Below, piece by piece: positions 10,764 through 22,302 of a stretch of 64,000 nucleotides of DNA. The notes beneath the pieces are model-generated. The model was not told the origin of the DNA. It searched no databases and saw only the letters and a program-made list of their open reading frames with translations. Source of the stretch: Dioscorea cayenensis subsp. rotundata (lineage: Eukaryota; Streptophyta; Magnoliopsida; Dioscoreales; Dioscoreaceae). The number at the start of each line of letters is the position of its first letter. Position 1 is the stretch's first letter. The DNA is taken from contig NC_052474.1 in NCBI RefSeq assembly GCF_009730915.1, positions 17,829,501-17,893,500 of the forward strand, in the 5' to 3' direction. Made by a program: the position numbers and the translations under genes.

Positions 10764-11754
10764 ATAAATTTTGCTCCCATGTATATAACAACCATGTTTG
10801 TAATGTCGTGAGAATTCGGTTTATGTTTGCTACCTATCTAATAATGTTGTATGATGAAGTGTCTTTCTTTGATTACTTTCATGTAATAAAATGGAGAATT
10901 TGTCAATATTAATGCAACGAGTATTCAGTTTTTCTGTTCTGGTTTTTATAAAATAATTGTTCCAATAAATATTTTTACTGTATGTTATTGCTCATAACAC
11001 TAGCCATTGTTTCTAAGAATCCAAGATTGGCTCTTTAATCTCTTATTTTATTGATAATTAGAAAAATAATATAAATAACACATTCTCATTCATAGATCTA
11101 TAGTTATGAAATAACACAGAGAACCAAATCTTAACCAGAATCATGAATATATTATTTTAGTTATTACTAAGGGATAAACCACAAAAGGACCCAACTCACT
11201 CCCAACAAGAATTTACTTAGCAGTGATATGATTCATTATCCACCTCTCCTTCTCTAAATTTACCATTTCACTCATCGGAGACATATCTCTTTCCTCTTAC
11301 TAAACAATTTAATTGGTCATTTTCATTGCTCTCAAAGTGTAGAAAAGTAAGTCTAAACATCTCTCTTTCTAGCAATAGAGGGCATTTTCCATCTCATATT
11401 CATTGGGCACTTTGATTTTTGTATTATTTTTTTTTTCTTTTTTTTTAAGGCTAAATGGTTGCTTACACAAATAATCTAGATTCATCTTTTTGTTAATGTC
11501 AGTATTACTTACCCATGTATATAATGGACTTTAGCTTTGACATAACAAAAAACATTCACTACAGACAATATCAACTTTGATACTAAGAGTATACAAGAAT
11601 AACAGAAATGACACTTTATTATGCATGAACCTACATTCGGTTATGGAATAACAAAGATAACCAATTTTTAATTATAATCATGAATTCTTTCAATAATTAA
11701 TGGGAGATAAAACTTGAAAGGAAAGAGAGAGAGCACTATTAAGGTCATTATTTT
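10764..11754. other. Intergenic DNA up to the assembly gap
   Basis: A segment at about 11101-11160 (TTATGAAATAACACAGAGAACC...) recurs in diverged form at 11639-11700 (TTATGGAATAACAAAGATAACC...), a weak direct duplication about 540 bp apart. No gene was seen. Confidence 0.45.
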
Positions 11755-12754
11755 NNNNNNNNNNNNNNNNNNNNNNNNNNNNNNNNNNNNNNNNNNNNNN
11801 NNNNNNNNNNNNNNNNNNNNNNNNNNNNNNNNNNNNNNNNNNNNNNNNNNNNNNNNNNNNNNNNNNNNNNNNNNNNNNNNNNNNNNNNNNNNNNNNNNNN
11901 NNNNNNNNNNNNNNNNNNNNNNNNNNNNNNNNNNNNNNNNNNNNNNNNNNNNNNNNNNNNNNNNNNNNNNNNNNNNNNNNNNNNNNNNNNNNNNNNNNNN
12001 NNNNNNNNNNNNNNNNNNNNNNNNNNNNNNNNNNNNNNNNNNNNNNNNNNNNNNNNNNNNNNNNNNNNNNNNNNNNNNNNNNNNNNNNNNNNNNNNNNNN
12101 NNNNNNNNNNNNNNNNNNNNNNNNNNNNNNNNNNNNNNNNNNNNNNNNNNNNNNNNNNNNNNNNNNNNNNNNNNNNNNNNNNNNNNNNNNNNNNNNNNNN
12201 NNNNNNNNNNNNNNNNNNNNNNNNNNNNNNNNNNNNNNNNNNNNNNNNNNNNNNNNNNNNNNNNNNNNNNNNNNNNNNNNNNNNNNNNNNNNNNNNNNNN
12301 NNNNNNNNNNNNNNNNNNNNNNNNNNNNNNNNNNNNNNNNNNNNNNNNNNNNNNNNNNNNNNNNNNNNNNNNNNNNNNNNNNNNNNNNNNNNNNNNNNNN
12401 NNNNNNNNNNNNNNNNNNNNNNNNNNNNNNNNNNNNNNNNNNNNNNNNNNNNNNNNNNNNNNNNNNNNNNNNNNNNNNNNNNNNNNNNNNNNNNNNNNNN
12501 NNNNNNNNNNNNNNNNNNNNNNNNNNNNNNNNNNNNNNNNNNNNNNNNNNNNNNNNNNNNNNNNNNNNNNNNNNNNNNNNNNNNNNNNNNNNNNNNNNNN
12601 NNNNNNNNNNNNNNNNNNNNNNNNNNNNNNNNNNNNNNNNNNNNNNNNNNNNNNNNNNNNNNNNNNNNNNNNNNNNNNNNNNNNNNNNNNNNNNNNNNNN
12701 NNNNNNNNNNNNNNNNNNNNNNNNNNNNNNNNNNNNNNNNNNNNNNNNNNNNNN
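11755..12754. other. Assembly gap, exactly 1000 N
   Basis: The round length marks a scaffolding gap of unknown true size. It hides the 5' LTR, gag and most of the protease of element A, and also the start of the LTR of B. Confidence 0.99.
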
Positions 12755-13310
12755 CCTAGGCCTACTCGGATGACTTTACAATTGGCGGACCCGAGCGGTG
12801 ATGACATCCGAGAAGGCATCATTGAAGAGCGATGCTTGTCAAGGTGGACAAGTACATTTTTCGATTGACTTTGTAGTGCTAGATGTCGATGAGGATGCGA
12901 GATGTACCCTTGATACTTGGGAGACCGTTCTTGTGGACTTCAAAGCATTGATTGATATGAATGGACGGGGAGCTCACATTGAGAGTTGGAGACGATAAGC
13001 TCACATACCGCCTTGCTGAAGCCATACAACATTCTCTCGATTTTGATGATACTCTATACATTTCTAGACACTCTTCGATGAAAATTGTTGATGAATATAT
13101 GCAGGAAATGTTCAACCCGGATCCGTATGAAGGTTTGTTCGACCAAGAGAGAGCAATGAAGAAGTAATGATGCTAGGTTCGATTGGAGGAAACATCTACC
13201 CGGGGATCTTGAAGAAAGTGCTCGAGAAAATGAAGAGGGGCTCGGAAGACGCCACGAAAGCGGCTCCAAGGCTGTTGGAGGCGTAAAGGAGCCAAGGAAG
13301 TTGGGACGAA
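12755..13310 (+). pseudogene. Element A protease C-terminal part and basic tail (broken)
   Basis: Pieces in different frames match the protease region of the other copies: RPTRMTLQLAD, then VDFVVLDVDED, then ELTLRVGDDKLTYRL and AEAIQHSLDFDD. There follow DEYMQEMFNPDPYEGLFDQE and an acidic/basic tail. Frameshifts occur near 12800 and 12970. The protease active site lies in the gap. Confidence 0.75.
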
Positions 13311-13440
13311 CCATTTGCTAGGTGGTGCTAGAAGCCCGATTGTATACCCTCTACCCTCAAGAGACTTTGCTCACCATGCTTTCAAGCCATGGGTAAGAGG
13401 GCAACCTTCATTCATGAACCCCTGCGAGGGTAAGAAAGAT

Positions 13441-13491
13441 ACGTCAAGCTTAGTGACGTTAAACAAAGCGCTTTTGGGAGGCAACCCAAGT
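13441..13491 (+). other. Conserved Athila segment after the tail (ACGTTAAAC...GGGAGGCAACCCAAG)
   Basis: This short block (GACGTTAAACAAAGCGCTT then GGGAGGCAACCC) recurs at 29385-29435, 25091-25130 and 62955-63005. In autonomous Athila elements an equivalent block follows integrase. Its presence directly behind the protease tail marks where pol is missing. Confidence 0.7.
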
Positions 13492-13759
13492 GTTTCTTGC
13501 TTTTTCTTACTTTTTAGTTTAGTTTGTTACATGAATAAAGCTGTTAAGTGTTGGTGTTTTTAATGTTTAGATGTTTGTGCTGCAATTTTATTGTGGGTTT
13601 TTCAAATTCATCGTGTGTTTTATGAAGAATTGGCGAAGGTTGGTCGTTTGAGTTTTATTTCATGTTTTTATCTGGTAAATTTTGGATACTAGGGCAGGCT
13701 TTGAGTGTGTAAACATGTTCAGAATATTTTGCGAGAACTGCGGGGTTTTTCTCTAAGTC
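13492..13759 (+). other. Element A spacer, non-coding
   Basis: T-rich spacer between the conserved CAACCCAAG block and the leader array. A related spacer is present in B at 29436-29699. Confidence 0.5.
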
Positions 13760-14380
13760 ATCCCGGAGAAAAGCACGGGCGTGTGGAATTTTTCGCGCCG
13801 TGGATGTCTCTTGTGAGCTCATCGGAGGAGAAGGCGCAGGCGTGCGGCTGCCTCGTAGATGACCATCTGCTGGCGCTGCGCGTGGGTAATTTTGTCACCG
13901 GGCACGTGAATTCCTGCAAGTTGGGCGGATTTTCCCGAGAGCACGCAGGGCGTGGTCTCGCCCACGTGGATGACCTTGTGAACCACACAGCAGGCGTGGG
14001 TAATTTCACGCGCCCGGTCGCGAGAAACTCTGCGGTTGCTACCTCCATCCCGAGAAAACACAGGGGCATGTGGGCTGCCCACGTGAGTTGGGCATGTGAA
14101 TGTCCACGCGTGTGGAATTTCCGCGCAGGGCGTGTGGATGACTTGATATTATTCTCGGATGTCCAGGGAAGCCACAGGGGCGTGCGTCTGCCCCTCTGGA
14201 TCCGGCGCACGGACGTGGATATTTTCCACACGCCCGTGTGAGATCATTCTAAGTCGGTGAGAGTTTTTTTCCGGGCGCGCCAGGCGTGCGTGCGCACTGT
14301 GGAGCTTTTGAAGTGAGGCACGCAGGGCGTGGGGGAATTTCAACACGCCTGTGTGGATGCACAGAACTCCAAAAGTCGCG
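13760..14380 (+). repeat. Element A leader: array of GC-rich palindromic motifs
   Basis: It is built from recurring, diverged units of the kind CACGGGCGTGTGGAA...CACGCCCGTGTG and CACAGGGGCGTGCGTCTGCCCC, spaced roughly 60-110 bp. Each unit is an inverted repeat of about 12-15 bp arms around a short A/T core. The array lacks stop codons in several frames, which produces long meaningless frames on both strands. Confidence 0.85.
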
Positions 14381-14814
14381 AGTTCTGTTTAAAAGAGGAT
14401 GGTTCCTCTTCCTCTTCATGACTCCTTTTCAATTGAAAACACTCTCACAGTACTCTCCGAGTCCATAGCACCAGTTTGGTGGGATTTTAGCGAAGTTTTC
14501 CGGCCGGCTCTTTATTTTCTTACTTCTCCTCGTCGGTAAATCCCTTTTCATCATCTTCTTCGTCAATTAATGATTTCTATCGATTAATCTAGTTAATAAT
14601 GCTTCATTTCTTCAATTGGAACAATGATTTATGTTTAGGACGAAGTTAGAAGTATTATTAAGTTGTATTTTTGGATTGTTGATGCATGGACGTGCGGTTC
14701 TCACGCCCCGTGGATCCACATGGGCGTGTGGAAATTCCACACAACCGTGTGGATTTCTGCAATATTGTTTTCTCAACTTGTTTGACCAAATTTTTGTTTA
14801 AATTTTTGCGGATC
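14381..14814 (+). other. Element A: T-rich spacer and a single palindrome before ORF2
   Basis: A T-rich spacer is followed at about 14705-14752 by one more CACATGGGCGTGTGG / CCACACAACCGTGTGG pair. It ends about 60 bp before the ORF2 start, as in B, E and J. Confidence 0.7.
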
Positions 14815-16134
14815 ATGGCACCTAGGTCAAAGAAAGCAGGCGATAAGAGGCCACGTGAGTCATCCTCCCGAGGCCCGAGGGCATGCGATTTGTGATTCCC
14901 GAACATCGAGGTCCGTTATGAGCGATTGCTTGAGACTCCGTTTAGGGAGCAGACTCGATTTACGGGCGCTACTATCTCTGCGGGATCTCGGCAAGGTGAT
15001 GAGTTCGCCGATGAGATCGAGGATCTAGTTTCAGAAGGCGGTTGGCGGCAGTTGCTGACTATTAAAGAGCCAGCCATCTGAGAGTTTACATTGGAGGTAC
15101 TCTCCTCGTTCGAGTTTGATTGAGCGTATGTGAGCTTCGACAATTTGGGCACCATTCAGTTTAGAGTATTTGGACGCCACCATAGCCTATATGAGGAGGC
15201 ATTCACAGATATAGAGGAGTATACATAGTTGCCCTCACGATTATCACGGAACCTTGACCTGCGAGAGAGCTTCTTGAGTGCTATGTGGTCAAAGGTTGGT
15301 CTGGCTGAGGGGTATCAAGGCCACGTGCCTTTCTCGACCTACGCATACGAGATATTTTGCGCCATCATGAGTAGGTCGGGTGAATGGTCCCGCAGTGGCG
15401 ATCTTGGTGTCTTGAGCCGTCGGGAGGCTGCTTTGTACTTGTACTTGATGGTAGGCGTGCTGCCGATCCACTTAGGGCACATCCTGGCTGATTACATCAG
15501 ACATCAGAGACAGTATGCTATACTGGGAGCGATCTTCTTGGGCCCTTACATTATGAGATTAGTGTTGGGCATGGGTCTCTTGGATTGGATTCGCGGTGCC
15601 GAGAAGACGAGTGTAACCGCTCCCATGGGTCTAGAGAAGATGCGGTTGATGGGCATGGTCCGTAGGGTTTAGACAGGGGTTTTTGCTTTAGTCCTACTAG
15701 CCCTAGAGATAGCTGAGGATGAAGGTGATGAAGCCGGAGCATCTCAGCCCGCCTTCGAGCCTCAGCCAGCATCGATGGAGACCGAGGCATCTACAGCGGC
15801 CGAGGAACCACCCCCAGTGCGTATGTTTTCACCATCTCGAGCCAATGATCGCTTTGAGAGGCTCGAGAATGCTATAGGAGTTGTCCGAGCCGAGGTTGCC
15901 AAGATTAGGGCTATGCAGGCCACTCAGTACATAGAGTTCATGGCACATTTCGCCATATTACAGCAGATCCTAGAGCGAGACATTGCCTCATCATTTGTCC
16001 TGTAGCCGAGGACCCTTCAGGCCCCGTCAGTTCCTCCATCACCTCCATCCTCGACCCCAACACCGGAGGACCCACTATATTTCCCTTCAGCAGCCGCAGT
16101 AGCAGCGAAGCCCAAGAGCGACTCTGACACTTGA
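14815..16134 (+). pseudogene. Element A ORF2 (Athila-type extra ORF), broken
   Basis: The start is MAPRSKKAGDKRPRESS, a basic nuclear-localisation-like beginning shared with J (57009) and E (37325). It breaks at TGA 14893. Later pieces are LTLEVLSSFEF-like text near 15090, the frame 15229-15672 with PIHLGHILADYI, GPYIMRLVLGMGLLDWIRGAEK and MRLMGMVRRV, and 15775-16005 with VRMFSPSRANDRFERLENA. It ends SDSDT-stop. The protein resembles the plant Athila ORF domain found at the extra or env-like position of Athila elements. Its function is unknown, and a structural or targeting role is only inference. Confidence 0.75.
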
Positions 16135-16539
16135 CCTTTCTTTTACTTTCGTGCATTTTACTTTATTCTATTTTCTTGTTTTTAGACTTGTTCACTCAGA
16201 AAGGATTTTTCCTTCTGAGTTTATGTTATGTTGCATTTATCGAGTTGTATTCATTGCTTCATCTTTTATATACACTCGAGTTATTTTGTTTTTCTTGAGC
16301 TTTATTGAACCCCCTCGTGTATGCGTGCAGATGGTCTTGTCATCTTGGGAATTGAGACTTAGCCATGGGCACGGCCAAGGTGCTTCCGCACTTGGCCGTG
16401 TGAGCTTCACAACCCGTTGGAACACTACTCCCAATGAATTAGCTTCATCAAACGCAACACTAGGAGTCAGGGGAGTATTGTTTTGATTGCTTCTCCCACA
16501 TCTATTTTTGAATGGTATATTTTGAATGAGCTTGCATGT

Positions 16540-16584
16540 GTACATTGAGGACAATGTACAACTTAAGTGTGTGTGTGTGGGGGT
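16540..16584 (+). other. Conserved hairpin and internal PPT-like tract, element A
   Basis: GTACATTGAGGACAATGTAC is a perfect 8-bp stem with a 4-base loop. It is followed at once by CTTAAGTGTGTGTGTGGGGG, a purine/G-rich tract like the true PPT at 17415. The same pairing occurs in B (32457-32476), where the loop reads AGGG, so the stem is kept. C has an imperfect version at 26744-26785. Confidence 0.7.
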
Positions 16585-16906
16585 TTCATAATGCGTACAT
16601 CTTTTCTATTGTTTTTGATTGATATATGCTCACATAGCCAATGGCGGTTAACCTTAGTTGCAATGATTGTATTCTTAAGTCTAAGAGAATTGTTAACATT
16701 GAATGTTTTCATGCTCTAGTTCTTGCTTGAATGCTTAGGAATTTTTACCCGATTTACACTTAATGCACTACTCACTCTCTGAACTCTATTGGAAACTCAT
16801 GTTCGATGTTAAAGGGACTAGTTAGGTTTACTTCTTTTTGCTAAATTCAATAATTAATGAAAAAGAAGGAACAAAAATAGTTTTTATTGTATATTTGTAT
16901 TTGTTG

Positions 16907-17115
16907 GGTGGAAAGAGCTACCACCTATGAAGTATGAAGCTACTCTCACAAGTCGGATACTAGTTATGCCCTAATGAGAGAAAGAGGTATCTCATAGGAT
17001 GAGTGAAAGCTACCACTCGGGTAGAAAGATCTACCACCTCGAAAGTGTGAAAGCCACCTTAGCGGCCGCTTTGGAAAGGGCTACCTTAGAGGATGTGTGA
17101 AGCTACTACCATCTT
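16907..17115 (+). repeat. Imperfect GAAAGAGCTACCACC repeats in the 3' region, element A
   Basis: Five to seven diverged units based on GAAAGAGCTACCACC or TGAAGCTACTCTC follow one another. The block is kept in B at 32828-33015 with one unit fewer. It contains no reading frame. Confidence 0.75.
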
Positions 17116-17414
17116 TTAAAATTTTTGTCACTTTTGTAGATAAATAAGTCCTTTGTACTTAGAACTTTGAGGAGTATATTTTGGGTTGTTTTGAGTGAGT
17201 TCACACACATACACGAAATTTGGGTTTGTTGTCTTTTTTTTTTATTCAAGTTTTTAGCTAGAGCATTGATTTTTCGTGTTTAGTGTTGAAATTTTCCTTA
17301 CTCGTAGAATACTTTCTTTGTATGCCTGGGTGAACCTAAGGCCAAGCACTTTCAATATTTTCTTCATTGATGCACAGAATGTTTTAATGTTTGCTTGTGG
17401 ACAAGCAAAAGCTT

Positions 17415-17429
17415 AAGTGTGGGGGAGTT
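17415..17429 (+). other. Polypurine tract of element A
   Basis: AAGTGTGGGGGAGTT lies directly before the LTR start TGATAAGTGC. Plus-strand DNA synthesis would begin here. Confidence 0.85.
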
Positions 17430-19279
17430 TGATAAGTGCTTGTGCGATATGAATGCGAAGTGTTCATTCCTTATGTTGAGCATTACTTTTTCTCGAGGGT
17501 TTTTACACTAATATGTGTTTTTTATGTTACTTTTTATGCGGGTAGGGTTGTGAGGCTGAGTATGAAGGAAATAGGCTAATGTGGATCATAATGCACCAAT
17601 TTTTGGAGGAAATCTTGCTAAAGGGTCAAACTCGAAGACATAGGTCGGTGTGAGATGCTAGAGTGTGTGCCAACCTCCTCGCATTCGAGTGAGCACATCC
17701 ATTTGGAGGGGCACAAAAGGCGAGTCACACTCGAGCATTTCGACTTATGCAAATAAGAACAAGAGCTCCACCAACATGTATATCATTGAAGAAGCAAGTG
17801 ATTCACGACATAAACGTGTGCCCGTTTGCGTTACCCCGATGAAAATATGGAATTGGGAAGTTATTGGTCGAAGGCGTAGAAGAACAATGCGGCATGTCTT
17901 GTAGCGACACATTCACGCTGCAGAAATCGGAGAAGCAGAGAATCCACAGGCGTGTGGAAATTATCCACGGGCGTGTGGAAATTCCGCACGGGCGCGTGTA
18001 CCGTCCATGCCCGTGGAGTCGCCTGATTCCAGCCTTATTTAAAGCCGATTCAGCCCCGATTTTGGTATTCTTTTCTCCATCTTTTCCCCAACTTGAGAGA
18101 GGGCTTCGGCTAGGGTTTTGAGGGATATTGGCTACATTTTTGGAGAGGTCCTACGGCTCCGACATCACGCGTCGTTTGGAAGAAGGTTATTGGGAGAGCT
18201 TTCGTCGGCACCGATCCGGCGAGGTGTATCCTAGGCCGGACAAAGGATCCCTTGCGACGAGTAGAGGACTCTCCACAAGACCATCGACACGACCATCGAG
18301 GGTGTTTCTTTATGGATTCATTGCTTTTACATTCGATTTCTTTGATTGTACTTAGCTCCATGGAGAGCTAAACCCCTAGTGGGTACTTGGGTGATTGTGA
18401 ACCCTAGGATGTATTCGTTTCATTGAACTTCTTTATTATGCTTTCAATAAATTGATGTTTATTGTAAGTTCCAACCTTGAATGCTTGATTGTATGAACAT
18501 TTCCCCTAGAGTGACACTAGGGTTGAGAGTTCTTGTTGGTAACCTTGTGAGTGAGTGACACACCACGAGCGTTAGACAAAGCTAGGTTGGAGAGGGTTGA
18601 GAGGGTGAGTCGAAAGGTACAGGAGCGTCCCCTTTTCCCTTTGACGTGATAGATTCTACCTCCGTTCCTCGAGTTCTTTGCGGCCATAATAGAGTGAATG
18701 GTTTAAGGGATGAATCTTCGCTGGGGCTTAGTTGCGCGTGCAACGGAGTGAAGCGTTGAGGGGATCTTAGTATCTAGGGCTTAATTGTGGTTAGGGACCT
18801 TCCGCCTAGACCAAAGGGTTAGGTCTATAATTACGAAGAGATTTATCACCTGGAATCCCTAGAGCTCATTGCAACTTTATTCGAGTGCGAGGTTGAGAGG
18901 TTATTTAATCTCTACTCCGGGACATGAATAGAGTTAGGCATAGTTGACCTTAGATTTGGGACTATGTATGTAAGGATTTCCATGACTCACCATTGCATTG
19001 ATTAGGAAGCATAATAGAGAGTTATTGCACTTGAAGCGATTATCCTAGGTGCAGCATTATCCGAGTACCCCATCTTTATCTATTGCCTTACCTCCTCCTT
19101 ACTTTGGCTCTCTTACTTGTTGCTTTTAATTGTTGAGAATTGAATCATTGTCACACTTATCATTGTTGATATTCCACATAGCTAAGAATCGAATTAAGTC
19201 TCTTTACTCCCTACTCACCCGGGATTATTACTTCGACAAACCCGTGCACTTGCGGGATATACGCAAGGGGACCTTGTCA
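17430..19279 (+). repeat. 3' LTR of element A, family 1 (1850 bp)
   Basis: It starts TGATAAGTGCTTGTGCG and ends ACGCAAGGGGACCTTGTCA, matching the B LTR at 33326-35178. The palindromic unit at about 17940-18010 is followed within about 30 bp by the TATA-like TTATTTAAAG (18035-18044). Unlike the other copies, this LTR lacks the spaced TGTAGCA motifs upstream of the palindrome. Confidence 0.9.
18035..18044 (+). promoter_or_regulatory. TATA-like box in LTR of A
   Basis: TTATTTAAAG follows the palindrome pair and CCAGCC. The same arrangement is at 33937-33944 (B), 44454-44461 (G), 60119-60126 (K) and, on the minus strand, 42051-42058 (E). This repeated placement supports a core promoter. Confidence 0.6.
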
Positions 19280-20739
19280 AATATATTGTAGCAGTTACTG
19301 TTCAAAGCCAGGAAAAAATTAGGTTTCTAGAGAATCCACAGGGGCGTGTGGAAATTCCCCACGTCCCATGTGGAAATTCCACAAGCCCATGAGGAGAATC
19401 CATAGGGGCGTGTGGATGCCCGATTTCAGCCCTATTTAAGCCACGATTCAGCCCAATTTTGAGGAGAATCTTCCACCTTCTCTCCAACTTTTCTCCATTT
19501 TTCGGAGGTTTTTGGCAAGTCTTTGGAGTGGTCCTACGGATTTGACACCGATGCGGCGAGGTGTGCCCTAGGACAGACAAGGGGACCTTTGGAGAAGAAG
19601 AGGCTACTCCACAAGACCATCGACGCGAATACCGAGGGTGTTTTCCTATGGATTACTTATTTTTACTTTTGATTTCATTATTGATTGTATCTTGCTCCGT
19701 GGAGAGCTAAACCCCCTAGTGGGTACTTCGATTTTGTAAACCCTAGGATGTTATTGTTTCATTGACCTTTTATTATGCTTTCCTTAATTGATGTTTTTAA
19801 TTGAATTCCAATCTTGAATGCTTGTTGAATGATTTCTCCTTAAGAGTGACACTAGGGTTGAGAGTCCATCTTGGTAGCCTTTTTGGATGAGTTACACACC
19901 ATGAGGGTTAGACAATGCTAGATTAGAGAGGGTTAAGAGAGTGAGTCGAGAGGTAGGGATCGTCCCCTTTCCCCACTGATGTGATTTATCCTACCTCCAT
20001 TTCCTAGAGTTCTTTGTGGTCATAATAGAGTAAAGTGCTAAAGGATGAACTCCGCTTGGGTTTAGTTACGCGAGCGACAGAGTGAAGTGTTGAAGTGGAA
20101 TTTAGTATATGGGGCTTAATTGTGACTAGGGGTCTATCTCTTGGACCAAAGGGTTATATCTACACAAGAAGAAAGACCCCGGAAGCTTTGTGATTCCGTG
20201 CAATATTGGCAATTTCGATGAAGAGATGGCATTGGCAGATTCGGGGGATAGTATCAATGTCATGAAATACTCATTCTTTTAGAAGCTAGGCTTGGGAGAG
20301 CCTAGGTCCACTCGGATGACATTGCAATTGGTGGACCGAACAGTGAGACATCTGAGGGGCATCATTGAAAACATACTTGTCAAGGTGGACAAGTACATAT
20401 TTCCTGTAGACTTTGTAGTGTTGGATGAAGATAAGGATGCATATATTCCTTTAATACTTAGGAGGCCATTCTTGTGCACTTCCAAGGCAGTTGTCGACAT
20501 GGACGGTGGGGAGTTGACACTGAGGGTTGGAGATGACAAGCTCACATATTGCCTCACCGAAGCCATACGACATTCTCTCGACTTTGATGGTACTCTTTAT
20601 TTTCTTGACACTACCAATGAACTAATCGATGAATATGTGCAGGAAATGTTGAATTCGGACCCGTACGCGCGGTTGCTAGACCAAGAAATGGAGAACGAAG
20701 GGGTGATGATGCTTGGTTTAGAGGAGAAGGTACCATCTA
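19280..20739 (+). mobile_element. Element B, part 1: truncated LTR fused to protease
   Basis: 19280-20165 is the middle of a family 1 LTR, starting at TGTAGCAGTTACTG and running through the palindrome (CACAGGGGCGTGTGGAAATT), the promoter and the leader-like part. At CTACACAAGAAGAAAGACCCC it jumps directly into the protease region, so the LTR end, PBS and gag are deleted. The protease runs until it is interrupted by element C at 20740. Confidence 0.8.
20165..20739 (+). pseudogene. Element B retroviral-type aspartic protease, 5' portion
   Basis: In order: KKDPGSFVIPCNIGNFDEEMAL-type lead-in, ADSGDSINVM (active-site motif, normally DSGAS), KLGLGEPRSTRMTLQLVD, VDFVVLDEDKDA, LILRRPFL, ELTLRVGDDKLTY, AIRHSLDFDGTLYF and YVQEMLNSDPYARLLDQE. 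A stop at 20281 separates the first part from the frame 20292-20753. The reading is cut in EEKVPS by the insertion of C, and the tail resumes at 29154. Confidence 0.75.
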
Positions 20740-22296
20740 TGATAAGTGTCTAAATGTATGTATTTTAATATATGTATTTCTTATTGTTAGCATGCACTTT
20801 TATAAAGATTGATGCCTGTTTTATGCTTAATCGCATATTATTTGCTTCACAGGGCATGAAAACGCCATGGAAAACACGGAGATATGATTTAGGCAAAAAA
20901 AGAGAAAAAAACTAGGTCATGGTACTGCAGCGTATTTAATGTAGCAGATTAATGTAGCCGGAGTGTTGTAGCAGTGGTAATGTAGCAAGGCACTGTAGCA
21001 ACCACTGTAGTACCTGGATGATTTTCATGGCAGGAATTGATCCAAGCCATACGCCTCAATGTTGTTCGGGATTGACCCCGTGATGAACATTGTAGCAAGA
21101 GAAGATGTGGTTTTGCTTGATTCATACTGCCTCAATGAGGCCATCATAGAACTCCTCATTGACCTAGTATGGATAGCTTTTGGGGAGTTTGGAGTCTCAT
21201 TTTTTAGCCTCATACAGCCTCCACTTGGAGGGTATGCTTGGGGGTATAAGAGAGCATTTGGATGGTTTTCTTATGGACTTTTGTGGGAAGCCAACACCTA
21301 GGAGGAAGAAGGAGGAGAACGAAAGACATCTTTAGAGAGCTTTGCTTGAGGCTTGGAGGTGATCACGGGCTTAAACTTCAATGGGCATAGCTTCATCATA
21401 AAGGGAGGAGGAGCATTCGGCATTCATTGGGCTAGAGGAAGCATCATTCGGCAGGCATTGCTCTTCTTCATCATCGTTCGGACTAGGGAGTGCCACTTAT
21501 GCATTTGTTTCTTTTTTTTATTGAGTTTGTTATACTTGTTTGTATGATGGAACACTAGTCCCCGAAGGCCACCGGATGTAGGTGAACTTTGGGGGGTTCA
21601 TCATGTATTTTGGATGCTATACTTTTATTTGAAATGCATTGGGTTGATTTATGTCTTGGCTCATTGTTCATCATGTCTAGAACTATAAAACAGAGAGATC
21701 CTTAATTCTTTGTTGAGTTGTACATGTAGATGTGACCTACTCTCATGTACTAGATCATTAATGAGCTAGAAGGGGTATTCTTGGATCGACATGCCGAGAA
21801 ATTGGATGTCGGTAGCCCCTCCGAATCTTAAGGATAGACTTAGGGTAAGTGTGTCCTTATTGCTGGATTTCCCTACACCTAATGCGATGGTAGGAATGTG
21901 ATTAGGGAGAGATCTCTATTGACATTCATATGGGATTAGCTTTCAATCACCGAGAAATTGGGATTGGACTAATCTTGAGATCCTTCGATATAAATCACCC
22001 CTGCATTGGTTTTACTATGCATCCATTTATCATGATGACCACTCAAGGGGATCCTCATCCCTAGGCCTCTGTATCTCATTGTTGCTCTTGTGATCTCCTG
22101 TGTTGACTGTACTGTTTATTCTTGCAAGTTGTTTATATTATTGCACTTGTTAGAGTAGTAAAAGATGCTTAAATTGTAAGGTTAGATAATAGGTGATGGA
22201 AGAGTAATAGGAGCTCCTTAGCCCTATGGAATATGACCCCTGTGTCACTCATAGTGTATTACTTGCCGATCCCATACACTTGAGGGCGAGCAATCA
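20740..22296 (+). repeat. 5' LTR of element C, family 2 (1557 bp)
   Basis: It starts TGATAAGTGTCTAAATG and ends GAGGGCGAGCAATCA. At 20920-21020 it carries four to five TGTAGCA motifs spaced about 12-14 bp. They are followed by diverged GCCTCAATG..CCTCATTG pieces of the family 2 palindrome (about 21050-21165). Confidence 0.9.
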
Positions 22297-22302
22297 AGTT
22301 TT

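Larger units (their letters stand above)
12755..19279 (+). mobile_element. Element A: Athila-like non-autonomous LTR retrotransposon, 5' part lost in gap
   Basis: From the gap onwards: protease C-terminal part, basic tail, the conserved CTT..TGGGAGGCAACCCAAG segment, a palindrome-rich leader, ORF2, the 3' region, PPT and a full 3' LTR. No reverse transcriptase, RNase H or integrase lies between protease and tail. After the LTR (19279) the sequence resumes in the middle of another family 1 LTR (B), so A was inserted into the 5' LTR of B. Confidence 0.85.

Noticed and set aside
11668..12868. 384-codon frames on both strands
   Set aside because: They consist of the 1000 N gap.
13705..14241. Long frames on both strands (178 and 157 codons) in the leader of A
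   Set aside because: They come from stop-free GC-rich palindromes; the same happens in B, E and J with unrelated frames, and no family motif is present.
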